This document shows, in pieces, positions 37,865 through 48,999 of a DNA stretch of 64,000 nucleotides (the stretch's first letter is position 1; each line of letters opens with the position of its first letter). Below the pieces are notes generated by a model that saw only the letters and a list, made by a program, of their open reading frames with translations, was not told where the DNA came from and did no database searches. The translations under genes and the position numbers were made by a program. The stretch is taken from the NCBI GenBank assembly GCA_028023455.1, contig JAQFVV010006653.1, forward strand, positions 246,001 to 310,000. Reading direction: 5' to 3'. This DNA is from Epiperipatus broadwayi. Lineage: Eukaryota; Onychophora; Udeonychophora; Euonychophora; Peripatidae.

Positions 37865-38423
37865 GTTAAAACAAGATAGCTTTAGGACATATAAGGTGGA
37901 AATAGAGATAAAAGAAAGTAGGGATTAGTTAAAGACTTAAAAATAATGTAAAGAAGTCTCCACAAGAAACTAAAGATATTTTTGAACATGAATGGGAAAT
38001 AAAGAAAAGGATCAGGAAAAAAATTATGGAATATGAGTTTGAAACAAAAATGGAAGCAACTTACAGAGCAAGCTTGTTTAAAGCATTCAAAAAGACTATA
38101 GATGGATTTTTTCATTTACTACTATTGATGCTATCAATAGTAAACTGAGATGGTTTGAAGAAATGTGGAGTTTTGGTAAGCAAAAGGGTCTTCAGATATA
38201 TGTGGTAGAAATGACAGGAGATGCTGCTTCTTGTTCTAAGAGAACTACTCACAAACATTCAATGAGTGAAATCGCTAAAATTATTAACTCCTGGGAAATA
38301 GAAGATTTTGCAGAAGAAAGCAACAAGATTAATGTAGATGATACCTGACCACAAATAGGACAGTTTCTCAAGAATGTATTAAGGGAAAGTTCAGTAGTTG
38401 TAAGGGGGAGAAATCAAAAATAA

Positions 38424-40039
38424 TTTTGATCTCACTAAAGGAAAGTAAAAACATAAATTAAAAAGAATCCTTGTTAAAACTTTTTAATTAAGATCTAATG
38501 AAAGATGAGAGATTAACCCTGGTTAAAACTTTTAATTAAGATCTGGTGGAAGATAACAATTGCATATAAAAGCTCCATGTTTTGATTACAATTATTATAA
38601 CTTATATTTGTTAATGGCAGACTGCTGACCTATACCTTTTATATTTATAAAAGTGCAAACTACTGAGATGATCTTTTTATATTTACGAAGTGTGGACTGC
38701 TGACGTAGATTTTTATATTTGCTGTTTGACAACTGCTAAAGGAAGCCATTCATTCACAATGCAGAAATACTCACCTTAAAGAACCCTATTATGCAGTGAT
38801 AAGTCATACAAACCCCAGAGTTCGAAATTGTGCCATCATGAACACACTCTAAAAGCCTAGTTTGAAACTGGTCCTGAAGATTGCCTTCACCCTCTCTGAC
38901 TAGATTACTGGAAAATCCAAATCTTCATAATGGACACTAAATAGACATAAACTGTGTGCACACTGCTGGAATAAATTGTACAGAAAAACTGAAACTTTAA
39001 AGGTAACTGAACATTTTCTATTTTAATCTGAGTGAAATCTCTAAATTTTATGAACATATGATAGGCATATTTGTAAAGTTTTGATATTATTAATATTCCT
39101 TTTAATTAGCTGTATTTTTGTAAAAACTATAAATTGTATGTAATTAAATTAATATTTTCTTTTGTCAATTTGTTGGAGAGTGTATGGTGAGTTAATATTT
39201 TATAATCAATGTTTTTGTTTATTATTATTAGTAACTATTGTTAAAAACCTTGGCAGATAATAGTAATGTTTCTTTTTAGATCACATACCCCCTTTTTATG
39301 TAAGAGTAAATTAGTTCAATAGGGGTTTGCATTTCTCACAGACTGTAAATCTTTTGGCTAGTGATTTATCGATTATATAGTTGTTTTTCTTAAACTGTAG
39401 AGATTTTGTTCTCTTTTCTTTCAGATTATGTAAAATCATAATCTTTTCTCTTTGCTTATATGGAGTTAACCTTAATAGTCATATTGTAATGATTTGTTAT
39501 GAGTGTTTGCAGGCATATGGCATCCTAGTTTTGTGCCATTGTTTTATGGGTTTAGGAAAGCTTGTACTGCACTGTTCATTGACTTCCATACAAGACCATC
39601 TTATTAAAATCTCTAAATAAAGGAAAATAGAAATTGAAGAGTAGATAAATTGATAGCAGGAAGATCCTTATAATCCTCTATAAGTTTGGTGAGAAAACAA
39701 AATTATCTTTCAAAGTTTAACACCATAATATTCACTTGCATTCTCTGACAAAGAAAGTTGGGGAATGTGGATCAATCTTATATACTTGTTTTTGACTAAT
39801 ATTTTGAACTTAATAAAAAATTTTAATAATTACATTCATTTTTTGGAATGTTTGTTTCTGTGTCCTGTACCTCAATTGTCTGAACAGTGTTTGAGATCTC
39901 TTTCTCTCCCTGGGTCTAGCTGGAAGCATTGATATTTATCATCGTTAACTTTTTGATCACTGTAAATTAAATTTTCTAGGTCGACAGTGGCTTTGTGGTG
40001 CTCTCAGTGATAAAAAGGTATGGCATGTCCGGTACAATA
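38424..40039 (+). repeat. Right long direct repeat (putative 3' LTR)
   Basis: Begins near tgatctcactaaagg, just after the purine tract, and ends at gtccggtacaat. It follows the left repeat colinearly but lacks about 285 bp, and has its own 25 bp addition near 39765. The many substitutions indicate an old insertion. Confidence 0.75.
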
Positions 40040-40259
40040 TTTACTGTCCAATACTGAAAAGTTGGAATAATATGAAAGAGAAATTATAAGCTTGATTATG
40101 ATTTTTAAAAAAATTGTCAAGTTCATCTAATATAGACTCATATTCCATATTATAGATGATAGGTGAATGTGCTAACCACAGTACCATGCATTTTTCATGC
40201 CCATGTAATAAATAAACATGCTTTAATTTTTTGAATTTCATCTTTTACAATTTTGCAAG

Positions 40260-40454
40260 AATTTTATCAATTGAACCATTAAACATCACATGATCACCAT
40301 TCTTTATGCTTACCCAAGCTGTTTATACAGAGACAAAACTCTCCATATAGTAACATTTCTCAGTGAAAGCCTTCCCGTATCCATTGATTACTCTGACTTG
40401 CACTGAGTGGAGATACTGTATGGAGAGTTTTGCCTCTGTATAATTTTACCATTT
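40260..40454 (+). mobile_element. HH-family retroposon, copy K, ribozyme deleted
   Basis: Starts aaacatcacatgatcacc, continues acaaaactctccatatagta, then skips to tatccattgattactctgac, and ends tatggagagttttgcctctg. Left and right arms are inverted complements. The middle with the hammerhead is absent. Weak flanking similarity (aattttatcaatt and aattttaccattt) may be the target duplication. Confidence 0.7.
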
Positions 40455-40666
40455 CTGACCTATTGTTATTATTATCATTGTTATGTCATAGTTTTTATGT
40501 TTTAAAGGAATTATTGAGCAATAAAAAGTTAGAATACCCATTTTATATCACATGCATATGGTGTAAAAGAATTAAAATTAAAGATTAACAAGTAAGATGT
40601 GATTTTATATAATCAAAACAAAAGCACTTACATGCAAAGAAATTTTGCACAGTGACATATATATAT

Positions 40667-40827
40667 AATACATATTTTGCGGGTTCATCCGTGTTAAAAA
40701 CTTTTAATATTAATATACTGACATTTCGACTTTTATAACTCTGTGGATGGATTGTGTGACCAAGTCAAAACGTCAGTATATGAATATTAAAAGTTTTTAA
40801 CATGGATGAACCCGCAAAATATGTATT
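40667..40827. repeat. Palindromic element, about 160 bp
   Basis: Left arm aatacatattttgcgggttc to gacatttcgac pairs with right arm gtcaaaacgtc to gaacccgcaaaatatgtatt. The loop is about 30 bp. The inner gtcaaaacgtcagtat is reminiscent of Penelope terminal-repeat sequences, but that is only a resemblance. Confidence 0.75.
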
Positions 40828-40982
40828 TTATATATTTAACCCATGCAAATCTTCATTTTAACATATATATATATTAGAAGCATGCAATATGTGAGGGTTT
40901 AATGGAAAAAATCTAACTATTACTTGTAATTTTTATCACATTTATGATATTGATAATTAATTGTTTCATGATAAAGTCTCAG

Positions 40983-41220
40983 ATGCTGCCACATTAAACA
41001 TCACATGAGCACCATTTCCAGATCCTAAATCTAGATGCAGTGCTCTCAGATCCAAGGCTCCTCATTGACGAAAGCCACAAGTTAGAAACTAGTAATTGGA
41101 CGAATAGGCACTAAATAGGGATTTTATACACAAGCCTTCTGACATCCATTGATTACTCTGGCTTGCACTGAGTGGCACTACTGTATGGAGAGTTTTCCTG
41201 TTTTAATGCTGTCACATTAA
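40983..41220 (+). mobile_element. HH-family retroposon, copy L
   Basis: Body 40998-41205, flanked by atgctgccacattaa and atgctgtcacattaa (15 bp, one mismatch). It is the simplest full layout: aacatcacatgagcacc 5' end, tccaaggctcctca, ribozyme segment 41050-41100, cactaaatagggatttta, cattgattactctggc, gagagttttcctgtttt 3' end. The core is TTGACGA and helix II is aaGCc..gtta, so the ribozyme has decayed. Confidence 0.85.
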
Positions 41221-41779
41221 GGATTCAGTGGTAAAATAAATATGGGAATAGATTTTTTTTAAAGTTCTTTCAGGAATGAGTTCTAACTTATTTTGAAAAG
41301 TGTTTGGAAGTCTTCTGGGTTTGTTATTATATATATAAATGTATATTTGATATCTTATAATAAATAGAAAAATAAATGTATTCATCTAAATATTAGGATT
41401 TATATCCATAGCAAATGTTGGACATGGTGATAGAACATTAGTATTGGAGTTATTAAATAATACTGAACTTTCTGTATGTATACTCTTAAATCTAACCTCA
41501 AAAGAAAAAAAATGTAATTGTTTTGCTATATCTTTATGACAAAGCTAGATTGGACTTCTTTATTCATACATTGTTTTTTGTACATATAAAAATATAATGC
41601 AGATAAAAATTCCAAATTTATTTGATGAGAAAATCAAAAAAATAAAAAAAATTTGGCCAAAGGAAAAAATCTTGAATTGTCAAATAAGCTACTTATTGTT
41701 TAGTTTTTAGCTTGTGTTTTTCTTCTGCTTTTAAAGGAAGAGAATATAGTAATGTATAAATAAACATTGCAACTACTTT
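41221..41779. other. AT-rich, no gene seen
   Basis: No recognised features. Confidence 0.4.
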
Positions 41780-42180
41780 CTATTGATTATTCAAGCTTGC
41801 AATAGATGGCAGATCTGGTGTAGAATAAATAGTGCCATCTGGTGTAGAATAAATAGTTAGTTTTTAAAAAGCATTGTATAATTTGGTATCAATTCTGGTC
41901 AAGGGTTAGAGATGCCTACAGTTATTCAAAATCATCAAAATGTATAGATATTAAACTAGTGCCAGACCTAAGCTTGGATTTGAAACATTAATAAGTTTTG
42001 AATTTTAGATTGGCAGCTTAAATAGTATGAAAGAGTATAAGATCCAAAAACTTCGTATTTAATAATTACTAAGCGTAATATCCATTGATTACTTAATAGA
42101 TGACAAAACTAGGCTGGAATAAATAGTTAGCTCTTGAAACACTTGTATAATTGTGTCGATGGAGTCTGGTTGTTCTTTTT
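41780..42180. repeat. Degenerate duplication, about 290 bp apart
   Basis: The phrase tctggtgtagaataaatagt occurs twice in tandem near 41815-41860. A diverged version of the whole neighbourhood (ctattgatta.., ggctggaataaatagttag.., ttgtataatt) recurs near 42080-42170. Confidence 0.45.
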
Positions 42181-42639
42181 TCTTCTTTCATTACCAATCC
42201 TTTATGCATTGTATATTTTTATATTGTCTCTGTCTATGATGTAACATGTGCATTAATGATGCATGTTGCTGTGCAGATATAGGCAAAGTGAAGTGTAAAA
42301 ATGTTAAAAATAATTTGATAAATTTTTTTAAATAAATTCATTTAATACTTTTCTGCCAAAACTATATTTTTAGCTATTAGCTTTGCTTTCACACCATCTT
42401 AATCATAATTAATCCTTTCAAATCATGTAATATTAAGTTGTGATTGAAATCATATTCATATAAATGATAGCAGATCTTATCTAGAAGATGTATACATTAT
42501 TAACAATCACAAAGCCTTAAGTTATGTCTTCATATCTATTTTTTTTAAAAAAGATATTTTAATCACAGCAGAATATTTTCAATTTGTTTTGAGTAAACAT
42601 TCAAATAATATTAATTTCAACAGCACATTAATAACTTGT

Positions 42640-43135
42640 TTTTTTCATATGTCAAATGTATTGACCGGAAGCGAACTCAGGCCTGCTGCTTGGAAGGCAG
42701 CTGTGCTAACTACTAGGCCACCAATGCTTTTACTACTGCTTGAATATGTCACGTTCAGGATTATAATCATATCATAGAACATTTTCATTATATACAAGAA
42801 TATTAAAAGTTATTTACACATTGATGAAATGTGTTGACCAGGAAGCGAATCCAAGCCAGCTGTGCTAACCACTAGGCCACCAATGCTTTTACTACTGCTT
42901 GAATATGTCACATTCAGGATTATAATCATATCACAGAACATTTTCATTATATACAAGAATATTAAAAGTTATTTACACGTTGATGAAATGCGTTGACCAG
43001 GAAGTGAATCCAGGCCAGCTGCTTGGAAGGCAGCCGTGCTAACCACTAGGCCACCAATGCTTTTACTACTGCTTGAATATGTAATGTAGAATTATAATCA
43101 TATCATAGAACATTCTCATTCTAATATATTACTCA
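42640..43135 (-). repeat. Tandem triplication of a unit containing a tRNA-Gly SINE
   Basis: Three units start at about 42651, 42824 and 42983 (steps of about 173 and 159 bp). Each has, on the minus strand, a family S1 tRNA-like body (ggtggcctagtggttagc.. and cttcc[c/t]ggtcaa) plus about 100 bp of non-SINE flank (gaatatgtcac.., tatacaagaatattaaaag). Unit 2 lacks the hairpin gcttggaaggcagc exactly, i.e. its anticodon arm. Duplication therefore followed SINE insertion. Confidence 0.85.
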
Positions 43136-43199
43136 GAATTATTTTACAGGCAAATTTGATAAAAAAAGTAAAATTGTATTTGCAAGTTTATTAAAAGTG

Positions 43200-44190
43200 A
43201 TTCATTATGAGTCTTTTTGCATAATAATTCTGAGCAACATATTAAAAAGAGAATGTTCTGTGAAAGTAAGTGGGTCATGGAGCTTCTAGCATGTGCCAAC
43301 AAATTTTTCAAAGTTACGGCATCAATTATTGACAACACTAACATTTACCGGAAAGTTTACAAATACATGCATGCAAACATTACTGAGCTTGATTTATCTA
43401 CCAAATTACTAATCAGAAAACTAAAATTTTGCTACTTGGAAGCCAAACATATTGACTTCACCATAAAATTTAATTTCAAAGCCTTGCCAACGAATCATTT
43501 TTTGGTAAATTACAAAAATTTCTCAAAAATAGAACCACTATGTAGCTTATGTAAAGTGGCAGATAAAACTACTGAACATGTTTTTACTGCTTGCCCATTT
43601 TTGAGTCCTGCTAGACAAAATATCATACCCACAGTACTGCCAGCTAATATGAAAATTATAAGAATCAGGATTCTATAAAGAGTGGTGTCTTTGCTGCAAT
43701 TAGAATGGGAATGTTCCTGCTTCATGCCATGTGGTTAACGAGGAATTATTTTTTTTTAAACAAGGAAATAAAGAGCCATGGGAGGTGTGTAAAAAATTTA
43801 TTCGAAGGACTATGTTTAGAGATCACTTATTAATGCCGGAAAAGCTCTTCAGGGACACTTGGGAGCATGATGATTAAAAATTAATTCTAGATTAAAAAAC
43901 GGTTCAGTTAGATGGAGAATGACAAAGGATCACTGCCAATCAAAATATGGACTGCACGATAATCACTGGCTAAGTTACTAAATGAAGAGCCAGTTGTTCT
44001 GATATAAAACTAATACACAATAATTATAGACTAAGTTTAAATGATGAGCTTCTTGCTCTGATCATGAAATTAATTTATCATAATAATAACTAATGTATCA
44101 AATGGATATATTTTCTAATTTGGAAAATTATTTACTAATCGATTGTCATAGTATGTGTAACAAATTCCTTAATAAATAAAATAAAAATAG
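43200..44190 (+). pseudogene. Non-LTR retrotransposon C-terminus with zf-RVT motif
   Basis: A + frame of 153 codons (43217-43678) matches the region after the reverse transcriptase in LINE polyproteins: FNFKALPTNHFLVNYKNFSK, then CSLCKVADKTTEHVFTACPF, i.e. the C-x-x-C...H...C zinc-binding pattern of zf-RVT. After a frameshift the tail continues (MFLLHAMWLTRNY, then MFRDHLLMPEKLFRDTWEHD to a stop near 43875). A 3' UTR of about 300 bp ends in an A-rich tract near 44185. The catalytic domain is missing (5' truncation). Relatively few disruptions indicate a younger insertion than the other LINE relics. Confidence 0.8.
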
Positions 44191-45184
44191 GTAGATTTTT
44201 CTCAATGTTACAGTATCAAATGTTTTTTTTTTTAAAAACTTATTTATAAAATTGCTATATTCCAGTGATTATTAAATAATACACTTTATTATTATAATTA
44301 TTAATAATTAAAGAATTATTATTTTCAATAAAAAATAACATAATAGTCAAAAATAAGATGAAGCTTCCCATAAATATCTAATAATTTAAACAGGTGAAAT
44401 AGAAAATTATTGAATGTATCCAAACCAATGATTTTAATCTCATAGCAAGTACTTTTGATTAGATCCCAATAATTGTGGTATTACTACTATAATAAATTTT
44501 AAAATATTAAATATTAGTTTAAAGATAGAGTCCAGCAACAAGATATTTGATTGCATGGGGCAGAGACTGGTGTCTGGTCACTTTGGCTTTAAATGAGAAT
44601 TCAGATTTAATTTGACCAAGTATCCACTTGTTTGTGAAGTTTTAATTAACATTTTGTTGCTCATTTACACACATTTTTCTTTTTAAAAATCAATTATATT
44701 AAAATTGAGTATTGTTGAATATTGATTATCTTTGAAATAGCTGTACATTAAAATTTTTATTCAAAGTAAATTATTTTTTTAATCCTACAGCTATGCAGCT
44801 GTTATCAATATTTTCACATGGTATCAAAATTACATATTTTTTTCCAATATTGAAGTTCTAAAGATCTTATAAATAATTTGATATGGCTTTGTTAAATACT
44901 GCTTTTTATTTTAGATGCAAGTAAAATATGACTGATATTACTTTTTTGACAAAAGTCATGCAGAGATTTTAATTTAATTTTTCAATGTTTAGTATCTCTT
45001 AATGGGTCGTATTTCTTATATGCACTAAACTTTAATTAGTTGCAAAATAATTTAACTTCTTGCTGATCTTTCTATAGCAAACGTAACTTACAAATTTATT
45101 AATTAAATGCATGTTTACTCTCTTATATTTGTTACATATATAAATATTTGAAATACAGGTGCTCTTCACATACCTGGAGCCTAA
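44191..45184. other. AT-rich, no gene seen
   Basis: No recognised features. Confidence 0.4.
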
Positions 45185-45510
45185 TTGTAAATATAAGGGA
45201 TTTGAACTCGGACTTTCAAACACCTTTCAACTATCCATACTATCTCATACCACTGATACACATAATCACACACATGTGAAAAAGAGAAATAATCGCCAAT
45301 ATCCATATTTTGTGCTGAACCAGCACTCATCAGTTGGTCCAGATTATTATCTCCCACACACATATATATAATCAGTGCTAAATTTTATATTAAGATAGCA
45401 AAACCCTCATACTTTAATGGACAGGCTTCAATCCACTCCAACCTCCAACTCTTCAGCCATCCATACCATTGAAAATCTGATGATGGAAAGCCCAAATCCC
45501 ATGGTGATGC
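45185..45510. repeat. Dispersed repeat family R1, copy 3
   Basis: Longest copy. Contains aatcacacacatgtgaaaaa, accagcactcatcagttgg, tctcccacacacatata, atattaagatagc, aatggacaggcttcaatcc and, beyond the other copies, ccataccattgaaaatctga plus tgatggaaagccc. Confidence 0.65.
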
Positions 45511-45599
45511 TAATATTATATACGCCTGCGCAGGTGTGTGCATAGTGTATTTTTCTTTTTTGAGAAAGTTAAGAAAAGTATTAGGCACTCACGTCAGAA

Positions 45600-46732
45600 A
45601 TTTGAAAACCCAAAAATCTGATTATATTCGCTTTTTTTCTCCTGAAAATGAACAATTAAGAGAATTTTGGTGAGCGAATGAGAACGATGTTACTATTCGA
45701 TCCGCTCTTGCCTTAGAGTTATATGACAATTGAAATAAATCATGCTTATTCTACTTATATATATATGCTTTTTTTCTTTAATACTTGTTAATAACATTTT
45801 AGAGTAAATTTTAATTACTTTATTTAATATTATTAATATATATGTTATAAAGTAATTGTAAAAAAAAATTATTAAAAAACAGAATCTAAAAAAATTTTTT
45901 TATGTCAGTAACTGTCGTTTATGTTTCTTATGTAATGATCTCAGAAAACTTAGTTGAACAATGCTAAAATTCATATCTTAGTTATTTCATATTATTTTTA
46001 ATAATTTATTTGCTAAGGAATGAATCATTTCTATTTGTAAGATAGATATGTAGAAATTATCAACAGAAATATATTGAAATTATGGACAAATTAAAAAAAA
46101 TTTACAGTTTAAAATTTTATTATTTTGTATTTATGACTTAAATGATTTTCTGGAAAGCAAATTTACATGTCTTAAAAAAAATGGTGATTCAAAAACGAAA
46201 TGTTTTATTTACAGAAATATGTGGTATTATGAACTAACCAAACAATCAGTGAATATTTAAACAGAATAATCTAATAAAGTAATAATTAATGCCATTTTAT
46301 GGAAGAAAAAAAAAGAAAAATTAAGAATAATTAAAATGTTAAAAAAAAAAAGTAAGAGAGGAAGGAGCGACAAACTCAAATTTACAATTTAATTGGTTAT
46401 TACTAGTTTTGCTAACTCTCAATGCACCATTAATCATGAATTCTGAAGAAAAGAAAGACAATCTCATTAAAGTTCAATAAGGCATTAGCACAACTAAGAA
46501 CAGATTTCAGTTTGTTTTCTACCATTAAAAATGGCTATCTTAATCATCAACATTATATATATTATTGCTAAACGTGTAACAACAGATTGCACACATTTTA
46601 TAAATTATTATACACTATATTCACAAATGCATATATACTATTACTTAATAGATATGTTAATATACGGATATGAAAATGTGCAGCTTGGTTGCCAAGGACT
46701 AGAGTTTTTTAAATTTATTGAAAGTGGAAAAC
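45600..46732. other. AT-rich, no gene seen
   Basis: A short GC-richer patch at 45660-45720 (gagcgaatgagaacgatg, gatccgctcttgcc) has no splice context or known motif. Confidence 0.4.
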
Positions 46733-47107
46733 GTAATGTTTTTTTTATTAAACAAGGCTGTGCCAAACCAGGTAATTAATGGATGACAGAAGGCCTGTGC
46801 ATAAAATCCCTATCTAGTGCCTACTCATCCAATATCCCCAGACTAGTTTCTGGCTTATGGCTTTCATCAGTGAGGAGTCTTGGATCTGAGAGCATTGCAC
46901 CTAGATCTTAGGAAGGCCACAAGCCAGAAACTAGTCTGGGGATATTGGATGAGTAAGCACTAGACAGGGATTATATGCACAAGCCTTCTGGAATCCATTG
47001 ATTACTTTGGTTGGCTCAGGATGGCATTACTGTAAGGAGAGTTTTGCCTTGTTTAATAACAATTATGTGCTAGTATAAGAGATGGTGATCATGTAATGTT
47101 TTTTTTT
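46733..47107 (-). mobile_element. HH-family retroposon, copy G, foldback form
   Basis: Flanked by gtaatgttttttt-type repeats at 46733 and 47093. The left half has the ribozyme on the minus strand. At about 46913 it folds back to aaggccacaagccagaaact, so a second, incomplete ribozyme half (without the CTGANGA strand) lies on the + strand. Ends with ggagagttttgccttg and the ataagagatggtgatcatg family end. The arms are over 100 bp. Confidence 0.8.
46828..46884 (-). ncRNA. Hammerhead ribozyme motif (copy G)
   Basis: Minus strand: tccaagactcctca, CTGATGA, helix II weakened to aaGC-cataa-GCca, GAAAC-TA-GTC, tggggatattgga. Helix I is fully pairable (TTGGA/TCCAA and TGGGG/CCTCA with one G-T). Core bases are intact but helix II has at most two good pairs, so activity is doubtful. 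Confidence 0.5.
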
Positions 47108-47109
47108 AC

Positions 47110-48790
47110 TTAATGTTGTAAATCTTTATCTGAAAATTATAAGGTGTATTATGTGATGGATATACAATCCTAGTACTTGGAGGTAAATAAAATATGTTTA
47201 TGATTTCAAAAACTTTAAATGACATATGCTTCCTTTTACTGTTTTCATATTATCTTTATGTTACTTAGTATATTTATATAGTAATTGATTTAAATAGAGA
47301 TTCAGTATATCATACCTAAATATTCAACTTATTAATTAATATTAAGCAAAAAATAGTGAGTTATGATCATTTTTTAATTAAATCATCTATTTAATATTTT
47401 ACATTGATATTTCAAATTGAATAATACTTTAGAAAATAAATGATTCATTACGGGTATTTTAAATATTCATATGCTAAAATATATTGTGGGATATGTTAAG
47501 ATTTAAGTGTTAACATTGATAATCAAGTGTTATCATATGGTCATCATGCCATGTTGCCTAATTTCTCAATTTATTTTTGAAGAGACATCTTAAAATTATA
47601 TCACTAAACTAATTGATAAATTTAAGATAGTTTATTCTTAAAGCAGCTTTTTGTAGTTAACTTTCTAAAGCATTATCAGAGTTGGAAGAACCTACCTTTA
47701 AAGAAGTTTGCAAAATTTTTACAGATACTAAAAAATATTCATTTGGTCACTATTATTTTCACATACAAACTAATTTATAATCTTAAAGTAATAAATAGCA
47801 TAATTGGATTATCTTATTAATATTAAGTAATGCACATATTAATTTTATTTTAATTTAACAAAACAAAGTAGCTTACTTCTAAAATTTGTATTAACAATAG
47901 TAATCCATTCTGAAGTTATCTATGTGTAACATTAATCAATAAAAATCAGATTTCACTACTATATATATTCTCATAATTGTTTTTGACTGCTCGTTTTCAT
48001 CAATATGAATACTGTGTTATGCATATCCATTCACTACCCATTTTTACATCTATTATGTCATTCAAACTAATGACTAAAAGATTAAAGCAATATTAAGGTT
48101 TTAAATACAAGCCAATATCTTTGTCAAACTCTTATCATGACATATTTTAATATATAAATAATATTATCATAAACTATAATAAATTATTCAATCATAAAGT
48201 GATATACAATTTAAAATATTTTAATAACATTAGTTATATGCCACCTGTAGTAGTTTAAAGCAGCAGTTGGGTGGATTTTTGCAATCTAATACTTCTCATT
48301 CATACATTCCAATAACAAGAAATGTCTGGAGATGAAATTTTTATGCTTAAATAGAAAATGTAATCTGAGGTTGTCATCTGTTGCTTTGTTTAAAGTGAAA
48401 ACCACTTAACCTTTCTGATCTAAAGCCAGATTTATAGATGTGGACAAGCAATAGTAGAAAAATTGGTACCCTGAATCTGATATGTTGAATCAGTGCATCT
48501 TAATTCATAAAAAATAAGTTTTTTCTTCCTGGAGAACATTTCAATTCAGATAATTATTAAATATAAGTTACTAAATGGGCTTCTAACCATCATTAACTAT
48601 ATGATTAAATAGTGATGGAAAATTGCTGAAACTTTCATTAAAAGCTTATGAACAATAACATCTTCATTATTCTTTTACGAGTGAGTGTTATATAAGTATT
48701 CACCTCATAATAAGCTATATAAGGCTGATCTCTTTTTTAATTATGCATATCATTTTTTCCCAAATAGATAGTATATACCACTATATATAT
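47110..48790. other. AT-rich, no gene seen
   Basis: No recognised features. Confidence 0.4.
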
Positions 48791-48794
48791 ATAT

Positions 48795-48937
48795 ATAAAA
48801 CAATCCACTAGAATAAAACTACAAAATTTTAAAAAATGCCTATATAAAATTGAAGATTAATATCCTTTACTATAGCCAGCTTCGGCATATTCTGCCATCT
48901 TAAGATGGTGGAATAATATTCTAGTGGATTGTTTTAT
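48795..48937. repeat. Short terminal inverted-repeat element
   Basis: aaaacaatccactagaata at the left pairs with tattctagtggattgtttta at the right. An inner palindrome, ccatcttaagatgg, lies near 48896-48909. Non-coding. Confidence 0.65.
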
Positions 48938-48999
48938 TATACTTATATTATTTGATATTACATATATATATAGTAATCTTAGCTCTCTTTTCTTATATA

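Larger units (their letters stand above)
35283..40039 (+). mobile_element. Non-autonomous LTR retrotransposon (putative)
   Basis: Two direct repeats of 1.6-1.85 kb flank an internal region of about 1.3 kb with a gag-like coiled-coil remnant. A purine tract, gtaagggggagaaatca, sits just before the right repeat and could serve as polypurine tract, which supports + orientation. No protease, reverse transcriptase or integrase is present, so it would need a partner (a LARD-like layout). No primer-binding site or target duplication was identified with confidence. A segmental duplication is the alternative. Confidence 0.65.

Noticed and set aside
42640-43135. CRISPR-like array
   Set aside because: Three long units with a tRNA-like body in a eukaryotic window; no short repeats with unique spacers.
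47640-47730. Possible exon reading KALSELEEPTFKEVCKIFTD
   Set aside because: No usable splice sites on either side and the frame is short; likely chance.
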